From JALYYC01 sp039922495 (GTDB lineage Bacteria > Chloroflexota > Dormibacteria > CF-121): a stretch of DNA of 48,321 nucleotides. The stretch spans positions 1 to 48,321 of the forward strand of contig JBDTEO010000033.1 of the NCBI GenBank assembly GCA_039922495.1. Direction: 5' to 3'. The notes beneath the pieces are model-generated. The model did no database searches and was not told where the DNA came from. It worked only from the letters and a program-made list of their open reading frames with translations. Each line of letters begins with the position of its first letter. Position 1 is the first letter of the stretch. Positions 7,184 through 14,981 of the stretch are shown here, piece by piece. A program made the translations under genes and the position numbers.

Positions 7184-8136
7184 AGATCGGGATCATGGTC
7201 GAGGGCCAGGAGGGGCTCACCTGGGAGCGATGGTTTGCCGTCGCCGGCCAGGTCGAGGCATTCGGACTCGACTCGCTCTGGCGCTCCGACCACTTCTTCA
7301 GCGTCATGGGCCGCACCGAACGCGAATCGCTGGAGGCATGGGTCTCGCTCACGGCGCTCGCGCAGAAAACGACGCGGATCGGGTTCGGCCCGCTGGTCAG
7401 TCCGATGACGTTCCGCCATCCCGCCCTGCTCGCCCGGATGGCGGCCGCGGTTGACCGGCTCGCCAGCGGCCGGCTCACGCTCGGGATCGGCGCCGGTTGG
7501 AACGAGGCGGAGCACGCCGCCTACGGGATCACCTTGCCGCCGCTCAAGGAACGCATGGACCGGCTCGAGGAAGGCATCTCCGTGATCCGGGCCCTCTGGC
7601 AGGGTGGTCCGGTCGACCTGGGCGGTCCCTACTACCCGCTTCGTGGGGCGACGCTCACCCCGCTCCCGCTGCAGCAACCAGGACCTCCCCTGCTGATCGG
7701 CGGCGACGGCGAGCTCCGGTTACTCGCGATCGTGGCGCGATACGCCGATGAGTGGAACTCGCACGCCCCGGGGCCGGACGCCTACCGGGCCAAGCGAGCC
7801 CGGCTGGAAGAACACTGCCGCAAGGTCGGCCGAAACCCGGACGAAATCCGCCGCTCGCGCATGGGCGGTCTCCTGATCGCTGCGGATTCGCGCGAGGTGA
7901 TGAATCGAGCGCGCTGGTTCAAACAGTTTCTGACCGAGCTGGCGGACGTGCCCGAGGACCGGGTGATCGAGGCCCTGAAAGCGAAGTCATGGCTGGTTGG
8001 GACGCCGGAGGAAATCGCCCAGCAGTTGGGCCCCTGGAGCGCCGCGGGCGTCCAGCGGGTGATGCTCCAGTACTACGACCTTGACGATCACGAAGGCCTG
8101 GGGCTTCTCGCGCAGGTCGCCCGCGCCGTCGCCTGA
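7180..8136 (+). CDS. LLM-class flavin/F420-dependent oxidoreductase
   Basis: This 318-residue protein has the luciferase-like monooxygenase (bacterial luciferase/Mer) fold. The pattern is an N-terminal strand MKIGIMVEGQ, an FGLDSLWRSDHF helix-strand, RIGFGPLVSPMTFRHPA, the L-T-L-G-I-G-A-G-W-N-E-A-E signature at about residues 99-110, and PPLLIGGDG. Such enzymes use FMN or F420. The superfamily includes F420-dependent methylene-tetrahydromethanopterin reductase. The ATG overlaps the folC stop (ATGA), so it is made together with FolB, FolD and FolC. A one-carbon reductase role is therefore attractive but only inferred. A generic monooxygenase is the alternative. Confidence 0.85.
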   Translation: MKIGIMVEGQEGLTWERWFAVAGQVEAFGLDSLWRSDHFFSVMGRTERESLEAWVSLTALAQKTTRIGFGPLVSPMTFRHPALLARMAAAVDRLASGRLTLGIGAGWNEAEHAAYGITLPPLKERMDRLEEGISVIRALWQGGPVDLGGPYYPLRGATLTPLPLQQPGPPLLIGGDGELRLLAIVARYADEWNSHAPGPDAYRAKRARLEEHCRKVGRNPDEIRRSRMGGLLIAADSREVMNRARWFKQFLTELADVPEDRVIEALKAKSWLVGTPEEIAQQLGPWSAAGVQRVMLQYYDLDDHEGLGLLAQVARAVA

Positions 8137-8142
8137 CCCCGA

Positions 8143-8580
8143 GTGACTTCGCTCATGCCGCCCATTCATCCAGTGCGACACCTGTTGCGCGCGAAGGATT
8201 TCATCGATACGCACTATCGCGAGCGGATCGATGTCGCGACCGTTGCGAAGGCGGCGCATCAATCCCCGGCGCATTTCACCCGGCAATTTCGGGACGCCTT
8301 TGGAGAAACGCCGCATCAATACCTGCTCACGCGCCGGATGGAACGGGCGGCCGCGCTCTTGCGCAATACCGACTACTCCGTGGCCCGCATCTGCGTCACG
8401 GTTGGCCTGTCGAGCGTCGGGTCGTTTACGACCGCGTTTCGACGGACTTTTGGTGAGGCGCCGGCGCAATATCGGGCCGGAAGCCCATCGCCGTTTGCGC
8501 AGGCGGTCATTCCGACCTGCGTGTTTGAGGCAATCAGTCGGCCGCGATCGAGCAGGATTCGAGAAGACACGGGCCGCTGA
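8143..8580 (+). CDS. AraC-family HTH regulator (DNA-binding domain only)
   Basis: The 145-residue product is almost only the double helix-turn-helix of AraC/XylS regulators. The first helix pair is in AKAAHQSPAHFTRQFRDAFG. The second half shows the conserved pattern A-R-I-C-V-T-V-G-L-S-S-V-G-S-F-T-T-A-F-R-R-T-F-G, followed by P-A-Q-Y-R. It lacks an effector-binding domain. The GTG at 8143 is seven bases after the LLM gene; ATG 8155 is an alternative start. It is followed on the same strand by a VOC-domain gene, a common pairing in which the HTH protein controls the VOC gene. Confidence 0.85.
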   Translation: MTSLMPPIHPVRHLLRAKDFIDTHYRERIDVATVAKAAHQSPAHFTRQFRDAFGETPHQYLLTRRMERAAALLRNTDYSVARICVTVGLSSVGSFTTAFRRTFGEAPAQYRAGSPSPFAQAVIPTCVFEAISRPRSSRIREDTGR

Positions 8581-8635
8581 CGCCAGTAGGATGAGAAACG
8601 GTCGTCAGACAAATCATAAGAAAGGGATGATGAAC

Positions 8636-9049
8636 ATGTCGTTACAAACGAGTCACGCGACCCTGTGGGTCCGGGATCAAGACGAGGCCTTGGCGTTCTT
8701 TGAAAAGCTTGGATTTGACGTGCGCGAGGATGTCAAGAACGGCGAGTACCGATGGCTGGCCGTCGCGTCGCCGAACCAGCCGGGCCTCGCGATTGTCTTA
8801 GCCAAGCCCGGATACCCCATGGACGGCGAAACCTCTAAGTGCATCACCGCGGCGGTGGCCAAGGGGATGCTGAGCGGGCTGGTCTTTTCGACCGACGATT
8901 GCTTTGCCACGTACGAAGAATTGAAAGCGAAGGGAATCGAATTCACGCGCCCAGCGGCCAAGCGGCCCTATGGGGTCGATGCGGCGTTTCGGGATCCGTC
9001 GGGCAATGAGTTCCGACTGCTGCAGACCGCGGCGGCCACGCCTGCCTGA
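8636..9049 (+). CDS. VOC-superfamily (glyoxalase-like) protein
   Basis: This 137-residue protein has a single vicinal-oxygen-chelate module pair. The N-terminal strand is THATLWVRDQDEALAFFEK, then the LGF-x-V-R-E-D turn, and the C-terminal half ends in the typical A-A-F-R-D-P-S-G-N-E-F-R-L-L. The usual metal ligands (His/Glu) are only partly evident, so a binding or resistance role is as likely as catalysis. The ATG at 8636 follows AAGAAAGGG at about nine bases; two in-frame ATGs at 8627 and 8630 are alternatives. Probably co-transcribed with the AraC-type regulator. Confidence 0.82.
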   Translation: MSLQTSHATLWVRDQDEALAFFEKLGFDVREDVKNGEYRWLAVASPNQPGLAIVLAKPGYPMDGETSKCITAAVAKGMLSGLVFSTDDCFATYEELKAKGIEFTRPAAKRPYGVDAAFRDPSGNEFRLLQTAAATPA

Positions 9050-9062
9050 TGGAGACCCACCG

Positions 9063-9833
9063 CTAGTGGCCGGCGGCGCGCCAGTGGGCGCTGACCTGGT
9101 CGGCGGATAAAGCCGTCCCGTAGATCGCGACTTCGTCGAGGGTCCCGTCGGCAAAGTAGCCGTCGGCGCGCCGGCCGATCGACCAGGGGTCGGCGGCGTT
9201 GGAGGGGGTCATCGTGATCGCGCGTGACCCATCCAGCGCCCCGTCGACGTAGAGGCGGGCCTGGCTACCGTCGTAGGTGGCGACGACGTAATGCCACTGG
9301 CTGGCCGAGAGTGAGCCGTTGGACACCAGCGCCGAGCCCGGGTCGGCGATCACCCGAAACTCGAGCTGCCCATCGCTCAGGTGATTGAGCACCTGGAAGC
9401 ACTCGGCATTGGCGGCGCAGGCTCCGTTCTTCGCCACATAGACGGCGTTGAAGGCCTCGCTCCGTTCCTTCAGCCACAGCTCGATCGTCACCTGGTTGCC
9501 GACCACCAGGTTCCGCGAGCTCGGAACGGTGGCGCCGCTCTGCCCGCCGAAGGTCGCCGCGGTGTCCGGATCACCGGCGATCGCGCCAGGCTGACCGAGC
9601 TGGTAGCTGCCGTCGTAGACGCCGTCGTTGCCGTGACCGGATCGATCGACCAGGGTGGTTCCCCCGGCCTCACCGAGGCGCCAATAGCCAACCGGATGGT
9701 CCGCGAGCACGGCCGCGTCGTAGCGCGGCGCCGCGTGGCTCGGGCTGGTATTCGGCGGGGCCACACTGGCGACCGATCCGCAGGCGGCCAGCAGGACCGA
9801 AACCAGGGCAAATGGGAGGGCACGGACCATCAA
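9063..9833 (-). CDS. LamG-domain lipoprotein
   Basis: The 256-residue product has a lipoprotein signal peptide with lipobox L-A-A-C (Cys18), a Pro/Ser linker and one laminin-G / concanavalin A-like lectin domain. The domain shows the familiar start D-H-P-V-G-Y-W-R-L-G-E, D-R-S-G-H-G-N-D-G, the central T-I-E-L-W-L-K and WHYVVATYDGSQARLYVDG, and the closing DEVAIYGTALSADQV. Such domains bind glycans or proteins on the cell surface. It converges on the VOC gene and is divergent from corA. Confidence 0.88.
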   Translation of the reverse strand: MMVRALPFALVSVLLAACGSVASVAPPNTSPSHAAPRYDAAVLADHPVGYWRLGEAGGTTLVDRSGHGNDGVYDGSYQLGQPGAIAGDPDTAATFGGQSGATVPSSRNLVVGNQVTIELWLKERSEAFNAVYVAKNGACAANAECFQVLNHLSDGQLEFRVIADPGSALVSNGSLSASQWHYVVATYDGSQARLYVDGALDGSRAITMTPSNAADPWSIGRRADGYFADGTLDEVAIYGTALSADQVSAHWRAAGH

Positions 9834-9874
9834 TCGGGCAACGGTACCGGTCGCAGTATCCTTTCACCGCGAGC

Positions 9875-10825
9875 ATGAGGCAGCTGATCGCGGTTCCGGG
9901 CACCCTCAAGGAGCCGACGGCGCAGGCCCTCGAGGCGGCGCTCGCGGGTGGGAAGCAGGGTTTCTGGCTCGACATCGAGAACCCGCAGGAGCCCGATTAC
10001 GCGATCCTGCAAGAGATCTTCAAGTTCCACCCGCTGACGCTGGAGGACATTCGCCACCAGAACCAGCGCCCCAAGCTCGAAGAGTTCGGTGACTACTCCT
10101 TCGCGGTGCTCTTCAGCGCCGACTGGACGAAAGGCGAGCTGAAGATCCGCGAGCACCACCTCTACATCTCGAAGAAATACCTGGTCACCGTGCACCCCGA
10201 GCCGTCGCCCGAATTGAAGGCGCTCTACGAGCGCCTGAAGGAGACGCCGGAGCTGACCAAGCGCGGCCTGCCTTTCCTCTTCTATCTCGTGGTCGACAAG
10301 CTGGTGGACGAGGTCTTCACGGTCATCGACCACCTCGACGCTGGAACCGACGCGCTGGAGGACGCCATCCTGCAGCGCGATAACCGCGAGGCGCTCGGCC
10401 AGATCTACAACCTCAAGCGTGCCGTCGTCGACCTGCGGAAGGTTCTTGGCGCGCAGCGCGACCTGTTTCAGCGCCTCACCACCCAGACGCTCGACGACAA
10501 AGAGATGACGCTCTACTTCCGGGACGTCTACGACCACGTGGTTCGGCAGTACGAGACCGTCGACTCGCTACGCGACCTGCTGACCAGCGCCATGGACGTC
10601 TACCTCTCGACCGTCTCCAACCGGCTCAACGACGTCATGAAGCGCCTGACCGTGATCGCCACCCTCTTCATGCCGCTGACCTTCATCACCGGCTTCTTCG
10701 GCATGAACTTCGGGTGGCTCGTCGGTCACATCACGACCTTCGGCGCCTTCGCCCTCGGGATCAGCCTGATGGTGGCGACGATTGCGATGCAGATCCTCTA
10801 CTTCCGCCGCAGCGGCTGGGTCTAG
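9875..10825 (+). CDS. corA: CorA-family Mg2+/divalent cation transporter
   Basis: The protein has the CorA architecture: a large soluble N-terminal domain (LDIENP...LTLEDIRHQNQRPKLEEF), a long stalk helix region, then two C-terminal transmembrane helices. The first ends in the selectivity motif GMN (FFGMNFGW) and the second is FALGISLMVATIAMQILYF, followed by a basic tail. The ATG at 9875 is preferred to an upstream in-frame start at 9812, because the extra 21 residues overlap the neighbouring promoter region and are not family-like. It transports Mg2+, Co2+ or Ni2+ as a pentamer. Its stop overlaps the stop of the convergent gene within CTAG. Confidence 0.92.
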   Translation: MRQLIAVPGTLKEPTAQALEAALAGGKQGFWLDIENPQEPDYAILQEIFKFHPLTLEDIRHQNQRPKLEEFGDYSFAVLFSADWTKGELKIREHHLYISKKYLVTVHPEPSPELKALYERLKETPELTKRGLPFLFYLVVDKLVDEVFTVIDHLDAGTDALEDAILQRDNREALGQIYNLKRAVVDLRKVLGAQRDLFQRLTTQTLDDKEMTLYFRDVYDHVVRQYETVDSLRDLLTSAMDVYLSTVSNRLNDVMKRLTVIATLFMPLTFITGFFGMNFGWLVGHITTFGAFALGISLMVATIAMQILYFRRSGWV

Positions 10826-12258
10826 TGTTGTGGCCGCCAGCGGCGGCTGACCCACAGCGCGCCGAGCAGGAGCCCGGCCAGGATGGCCCCCGTCGCCAGC
10901 CCCGCCAGCACCCGCCCGGTGGCCAGGTCGCGGGCGACCGTGCCCTGGATGAACAAGCGCGGCACATAGCGGATCGCCTGCAGCTGGCCGTTAAGGAAGT
11001 CATGCCAAGTTGGCTGCACGTCGGTCCGGATGATGTAGTAGAAGTTGGCCAGTAGCAGGATCGTCCACAGGACGCCGGCAACGACGCCCGCAACCACGAG
11101 CCGGGCGAGGTTTCGCGCCCGAAGCCACTCGAAGACGGCCGCATAGCCGAGGGTGAGCAGCAGCGTCTGATCCGTCAGGCGGCGGCTGCCAAAGCCCAGC
11201 CCGCCCCACCAGTCCGAAAGGCTGGCGTTGAGAAAGACTTCGCCGATGCCGATCGCGATCAGCGCAATGGCGAACCATCCCAGCCGCCGGACGACCAGGG
11301 GCAGCCCGAGCAGAGCCACCAGCACGAAGGGGCTCCAGGAGAGCCATCCGTGGTGGGTGGAAAAGAGCAGGGGCAGCAGTTGTGGGTGGAGAAAGTCAAA
11401 GTGGATGTTCGGCGCCGAGGGAGGCAACCAGCGTCCGTAGATCAACTGGTCGTCGAGTAGCTGCGGCAGGATGCCGACCAGGCCGCCGAGGGCGAGCAGG
11501 CCGTAGCCTGGCAACAGACGAAGCGACCAGCGGCGCCGCGAGATCAGCCAGATCGCTTCGGCCGGGATGAGGGCCAGGAAGAGGATCTCCTGGACGTGGG
11601 TAATAACCATGATGCCGCCGACCACCCCGAGCGCGAACCACTGCCACCGGGCCCGCGAATCCGTCGTCTTGTAGAGAAACAGGGCGAAGACGGTGATCGC
11701 GGCCACGCTGAAGGTATGCGAGTAGGAGGGCTCAAAGAAGATGTAGGCGACCAGGGGCGTCGCGAAGGTGACCGCGAGCACCGCCAGCCGCGCCGACCCG
11801 CGGCCAAACAGGTCGCGCCCGAACCGGCACAGGAGGAAGAGGGCCAGCAGCGCGTAGAAGAGCGAGGCGGCGGTGAAGGCCAGCTGGTAGGGCGCGCCCA
11901 GCGTCGGGTCCTCGGTCTGGGGCGTCACCACCAGCGCCAGTTCGGTCGCGAGGTAGAACGGCGCGGCCATGACGGCCGAGCCGACCTGCTTGTAGTTGGC
12001 GGTCAGCCCGTTGGGCAGCCGGATATGAAGATTGGGCGACCAGGCCGGCACCCCGGCGTTGAGGAAACGATCGAAGGTCGGCCGCATGTCGAGCGAGTGG
12101 TTGCCGGCGACCGTCGGCAGGTAGGCGTAGTAGCCAATCCCATCCCCGCGGACGGACGCCTTGAAGCAGAGGCCGAGCAGCACCAGCGCGATGCCAAGGA
12201 TCAGCCCGGTCCGGCGGGCGTTGCCGCTCCGGATTCGCGGCCCGGCAGCAGCGGCCAT
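10822..12258 (-). CDS. multi-pass membrane protein, GT-C glycosyltransferase-like
   Basis: The 478-residue product has about ten to twelve hydrophobic helices. After the first helix comes an acidic loop with D-G-I-G-Y-Y-A-Y-L-P, resembling the catalytic Asp loop of GT39/ArnT-type (GT-C) transferases that use lipid-phosphate sugars. Long periplasmic loops (RPTFDRFLNAGVPAW, YGRWLPPSAPNI, SDWWGG) fit that group. The family assignment is by topology only. It lies next to a GT2 synthase that could make its polyprenyl-phosphate sugar donor, and an epimerase and flippase-like gene follow. It is divergent from the GT2 gene by 35 bases. Confidence 0.65.
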   Translation of the reverse strand: MAAAAGPRIRSGNARRTGLILGIALVLLGLCFKASVRGDGIGYYAYLPTVAGNHSLDMRPTFDRFLNAGVPAWSPNLHIRLPNGLTANYKQVGSAVMAAPFYLATELALVVTPQTEDPTLGAPYQLAFTAASLFYALLALFLLCRFGRDLFGRGSARLAVLAVTFATPLVAYIFFEPSYSHTFSVAAITVFALFLYKTTDSRARWQWFALGVVGGIMVITHVQEILFLALIPAEAIWLISRRRWSLRLLPGYGLLALGGLVGILPQLLDDQLIYGRWLPPSAPNIHFDFLHPQLLPLLFSTHHGWLSWSPFVLVALLGLPLVVRRLGWFAIALIAIGIGEVFLNASLSDWWGGLGFGSRRLTDQTLLLTLGYAAVFEWLRARNLARLVVAGVVAGVLWTILLLANFYYIIRTDVQPTWHDFLNGQLQAIRYVPRLFIQGTVARDLATGRVLAGLATGAILAGLLLGALWVSRRWRPQH

Positions 12259-12293
12259 CGGGCAGAATCCTACCGGCTGCCCCTACGGCGGCG

Positions 12294-13067
12294 ATGAGAT
12301 ACTTTCCTGGCCCGATGACTGCGACCCTCTCCGGCTCGCTCAGCCTGGTGATCCCGGCTCACAACGAGTCGGCGAATATGCCGTCGGTCCTGACCCGTTG
12401 CCTGGCCACCCTGCCGGCGCTGTCCTCTGACTACGAGATCGTGCTCGTCGACGACGGCAGCAGCGACGATACCGTCGCCGTCGCGCAAAAGACGATGGGA
12501 GCGGCCGCCGGACGCCTCACGGTGGTGCGTCACGCGCGGAAATCCGGTTACGGGTTGACGGTGGCCGACGGACTACGAGCCGCGCGCGGCCGCTATGTCG
12601 CCTTCATGGACGGCGATGGGCAGTTCGATCCCGCCGACCTGCAAACGCTCGCGGCGCGATTGCCGGACGCCGACCTGGTGACCGGCCGCCGCCGCCGCCG
12701 GGCCGACCCGCGCTACCGCCTGCTGATCGCCGGCATCTTCAACATCTTGATCCGGACGCTCTACGGCGTGCGCTTCCGCGACGTCGACTGCGGCCTCAAG
12801 CTGATGCGCCGCGAGGTGCTGGACGCGGCGGCGCCGCTCCTCGCCCGCTCGGCGCTACTCAACACCGAGCTCTACTTCAAGGCAGTCCGCAACGGCTTCC
12901 GCGTGGTCCAGGTGCCGGTGGAGCACTACCCGCGGGTGGCGGGGGTTCGATCCGGGGCGCGGCTCGTCCCGATCCTCCGGGCGATCCGCGACCTGGTCTG
13001 GCTGCGCCTCAGGCTGGCCCGGTCCTGGCGGGCCCCGGGTGTGCCTGAAGCTGTTCCTGAAAGCTGA
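12294..13067 (+). CDS. family 2 glycosyltransferase, polyprenyl-phosphate sugar synthase-like
   Basis: The protein is a GT-A fold enzyme like dolichol-phosphate mannose synthase. It has VIPAHNE at the N-terminus, the nucleotide-binding DDGSSDDT, the metal-binding D-G-D-G-Q-F-D-P (DxD equivalent), an acceptor loop VDCGLKLMRR and the C-terminal PVEHYPR. No transmembrane segment is evident, as in soluble DPM1-type synthases. ATG 12315 is an alternative start that begins seven residues later. It probably moves a sugar from a nucleotide to a lipid phosphate for the adjacent GT-C-like protein. The 3' end overlaps the convergent epimerase gene by 59 bases. Confidence 0.87.
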   Translation: MRYFPGPMTATLSGSLSLVIPAHNESANMPSVLTRCLATLPALSSDYEIVLVDDGSSDDTVAVAQKTMGAAAGRLTVVRHARKSGYGLTVADGLRAARGRYVAFMDGDGQFDPADLQTLAARLPDADLVTGRRRRRADPRYRLLIAGIFNILIRTLYGVRFRDVDCGLKLMRREVLDAAAPLLARSALLNTELYFKAVRNGFRVVQVPVEHYPRVAGVRSGARLVPILRAIRDLVWLRLRLARSWRAPGVPEAVPES

Positions 13068-13977
13068 GGAAGGTCCGGCGCAGGCCCTCGTTGAGCGCCA
13101 TCTTCGGCGTCCAGCCCAGCAGCCGCCCCGCGCGGGCCGGATCCAGGGCGGTGGCGCGCACCTCGCCCGGCCGGCCCTCGACGAACTCGGGCTGTCCGGC
13201 GTAGGCGGCGACCTCGGAGAGCCGCTCGATCACCGTTCTCACGCTGGTCGCCTGCCCGGTTCCGATATTGAGCGCCCCCTGGGCGGTGCCGGCCAGGGCC
13301 AGCAGGTTCGCTGCGGCGACGTCCTCGACATAGACGAAGTCGCGGGTCTGCTCGCCATCGCCCCGAATCTCGGGCGCCCGGCCGGCCAGCAACCGGTCGC
13401 AGGTGATCGCCACCACCCCCGCCTCGCCGGTGCCGTCCTGGAAGGGGCCGTAGACGTTGGAGTAGCGCAGCGCCAGCGTCCGCAGTCCGAACGTGCGGGA
13501 GAACATCCCAAGGTAGGCCTCGCCCGCCAGCTTGGCGGCGCCGTACGGGGAGAGGGGTTCGGGGTTGGTGCGCTCGGAGCTGGGCAGGCGCTTCGCCCGA
13601 CCGTAGATCGCGCCGCCAGACGAGGCGAAGACGAAGCGGCGGCAGCCGGCGTCGGCGGCCGCCTTGAGCATTGCCACCGTGCCGACCACGTTGATCTGCG
13701 CGTCGCCGGCCGGGTCCCGGACCGAGCGCGAGACGCCGCCCTGGGCGGCGAGGTGCAGGACCGCGTCGGGGTGGAAGGCCGCCAGTCGTTTGGCCGCCTC
13801 CGGGCTGGCGATCTCCCCTTTGTGGAACTCTGCCGCCTCGGGCAGGGGCTGACCGCAGGCGTGCCGCAGGTCGTCGATGACCAGCACCGTGTCGCCCGCC
13901 TTGACCAGGCGCGCCACCGTGTGGGTGCCAATAAAGCCGGCGCCGCCGGTCACCACGATGCGGTGCGGTTTGCCCAT
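13009..13977 (-). CDS. NAD-dependent nucleotide-sugar epimerase, GalE-like
   Basis: This 322-residue extended SDR has the Rossmann motif TGGAGFIG at residues 10-17, V-L-H-L-A-A-Q, the catalytic serine in ASSGGAIYG, the Y-x-x-x-K pair in SPYGAAK, the substrate segment L-A-L-R-Y-S-N-V-Y-G-P, and R-D-F-V-Y-V-E-D-V. This combination is typical of UDP-glucose 4-epimerases, although dTDP- or GDP-sugar enzymes cannot be excluded. It supplies nucleotide sugars to the surrounding glycosyltransferase genes. It is divergent from the flippase-like gene with 17 bases between starts. Confidence 0.88.
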   Translation of the reverse strand: MGKPHRIVVTGGAGFIGTHTVARLVKAGDTVLVIDDLRHACGQPLPEAAEFHKGEIASPEAAKRLAAFHPDAVLHLAAQGGVSRSVRDPAGDAQINVVGTVAMLKAAADAGCRRFVFASSGGAIYGRAKRLPSSERTNPEPLSPYGAAKLAGEAYLGMFSRTFGLRTLALRYSNVYGPFQDGTGEAGVVAITCDRLLAGRAPEIRGDGEQTRDFVYVEDVAAANLLALAGTAQGALNIGTGQATSVRTVIERLSEVAAYAGQPEFVEGRPGEVRATALDPARAGRLLGWTPKMALNEGLRRTFLSFQEQLQAHPGPARTGPA

Positions 13978-13994
13978 CGTCAGATGATGCCAGC

Positions 13995-14981
13995 GTGGTG
14001 AAGTTCTGGCGCGTGGCGGGCAGCCTGCTGGTCACGGTGGCGCTGCTGCTGCTGGTGCTGCGGGCGATCAACCCGTCGGAGCTCAAGGAGACGCTGAGCG
14101 CGGTTCCACCGGGTCTGGTGCTCGTCGCCATGGCGGCGGCCTTCGTTTTCGTCTGGGCTCGGACCTGGCGCTACCACGTCCTGCTGGGTCGCGAGCGGGT
14201 GGCGTCGGTCCGCGCGCTGCTGCCGATCACGCTGGCCAGCTGGGGGGTCAGCCTGGTGCTGCCCGGGCCGAGTGGCGATGGCGCCTTCGTCTGGCTCTGC
14301 CGCTCGCGGCTCAAAACGCCCATCACGCTCGCCGCCGGCGCCGCGATCGTTGCCCGGCTGCTGGATTTCGTCAGCCTGGTCCTGATCGCCCTGCTGGCGG
14401 CGCCGCTCGCCGGCGGCATCGTGCCGGGCGTGGCCCTCGTGGTTGGCGGCGTGCTGGCGATCGTCATCGTGGCCGTGCTGGTCGGGCTCTTCTGGGATCG
14501 GTCTCGACAGGCGATCGTCGGCCGGCTGGCGGGTCTGCCGGTCGGAGGACGGCTGGTGGCGCGGGTCGAGCCCGCCCTGCACGAGCTGGGCACGGACAGC
14601 CGGCCGATCGCGCTGATCGCCGGCACGGTCGCGGCCCGTCTCGCCACCTCCATCCAGTACTGGGCCCTCTTTGCCGCCATCGGGCAGCCGCTCTCCTACT
14701 GGCAGGTCTGGTTCGCGCTCAGCATCCGGACGCTGCTGCTCGCGATTCCGATCCAGGGCATCGCCGGCCTGGGCACCGGCCAGCTGTGGTGGACCGGGGC
14801 GCTTACCCTGCTCGGATGGCCGATCGAGGATGCGCTGGCCGCGAGCGTCGCGATCCACGTGCTGGACCTGGCGATTTCGCTGCCCCAGGGCGGGGTGGGT
14901 TGGGCGCTGGTCTTGATCGGTCGGCGACGCGGGAGGGCGGCGGAGGCGAAGGAAGCGCAGGCCGCGGCTCAGCGCGTCTGA
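13995..14981 (+). CDS. lysylphosphatidylglycerol synthase TM-region / UPF0104 flippase-like protein
   Basis: The 328-residue protein has about eight transmembrane helices and the pattern of the LPG_synthase_TM (YbhN/AglD-like) family. That pattern is an N-terminal helix followed by L-x-x-L-x-A-I-N-P, the W-A-R-T-W-R-Y loop, L-A-S-W-G-V-S-L-V-L-P-G-P-S-G-D and a later GIAGLGTGQLWWTGAL. Relatives are linked to lipid-linked sugar or lipid flipping. No soluble aminoacyltransferase domain follows, so it is not MprF itself. The start is GTG. It is convergent with sqdB, with stop regions overlapping by 13 bases. Confidence 0.8.
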   Translation: MVKFWRVAGSLLVTVALLLLVLRAINPSELKETLSAVPPGLVLVAMAAAFVFVWARTWRYHVLLGRERVASVRALLPITLASWGVSLVLPGPSGDGAFVWLCRSRLKTPITLAAGAAIVARLLDFVSLVLIALLAAPLAGGIVPGVALVVGGVLAIVIVAVLVGLFWDRSRQAIVGRLAGLPVGGRLVARVEPALHELGTDSRPIALIAGTVAARLATSIQYWALFAAIGQPLSYWQVWFALSIRTLLLAIPIQGIAGLGTGQLWWTGALTLLGWPIEDALAASVAIHVLDLAISLPQGGVGWALVLIGRRRGRAAEAKEAQAAAQRV

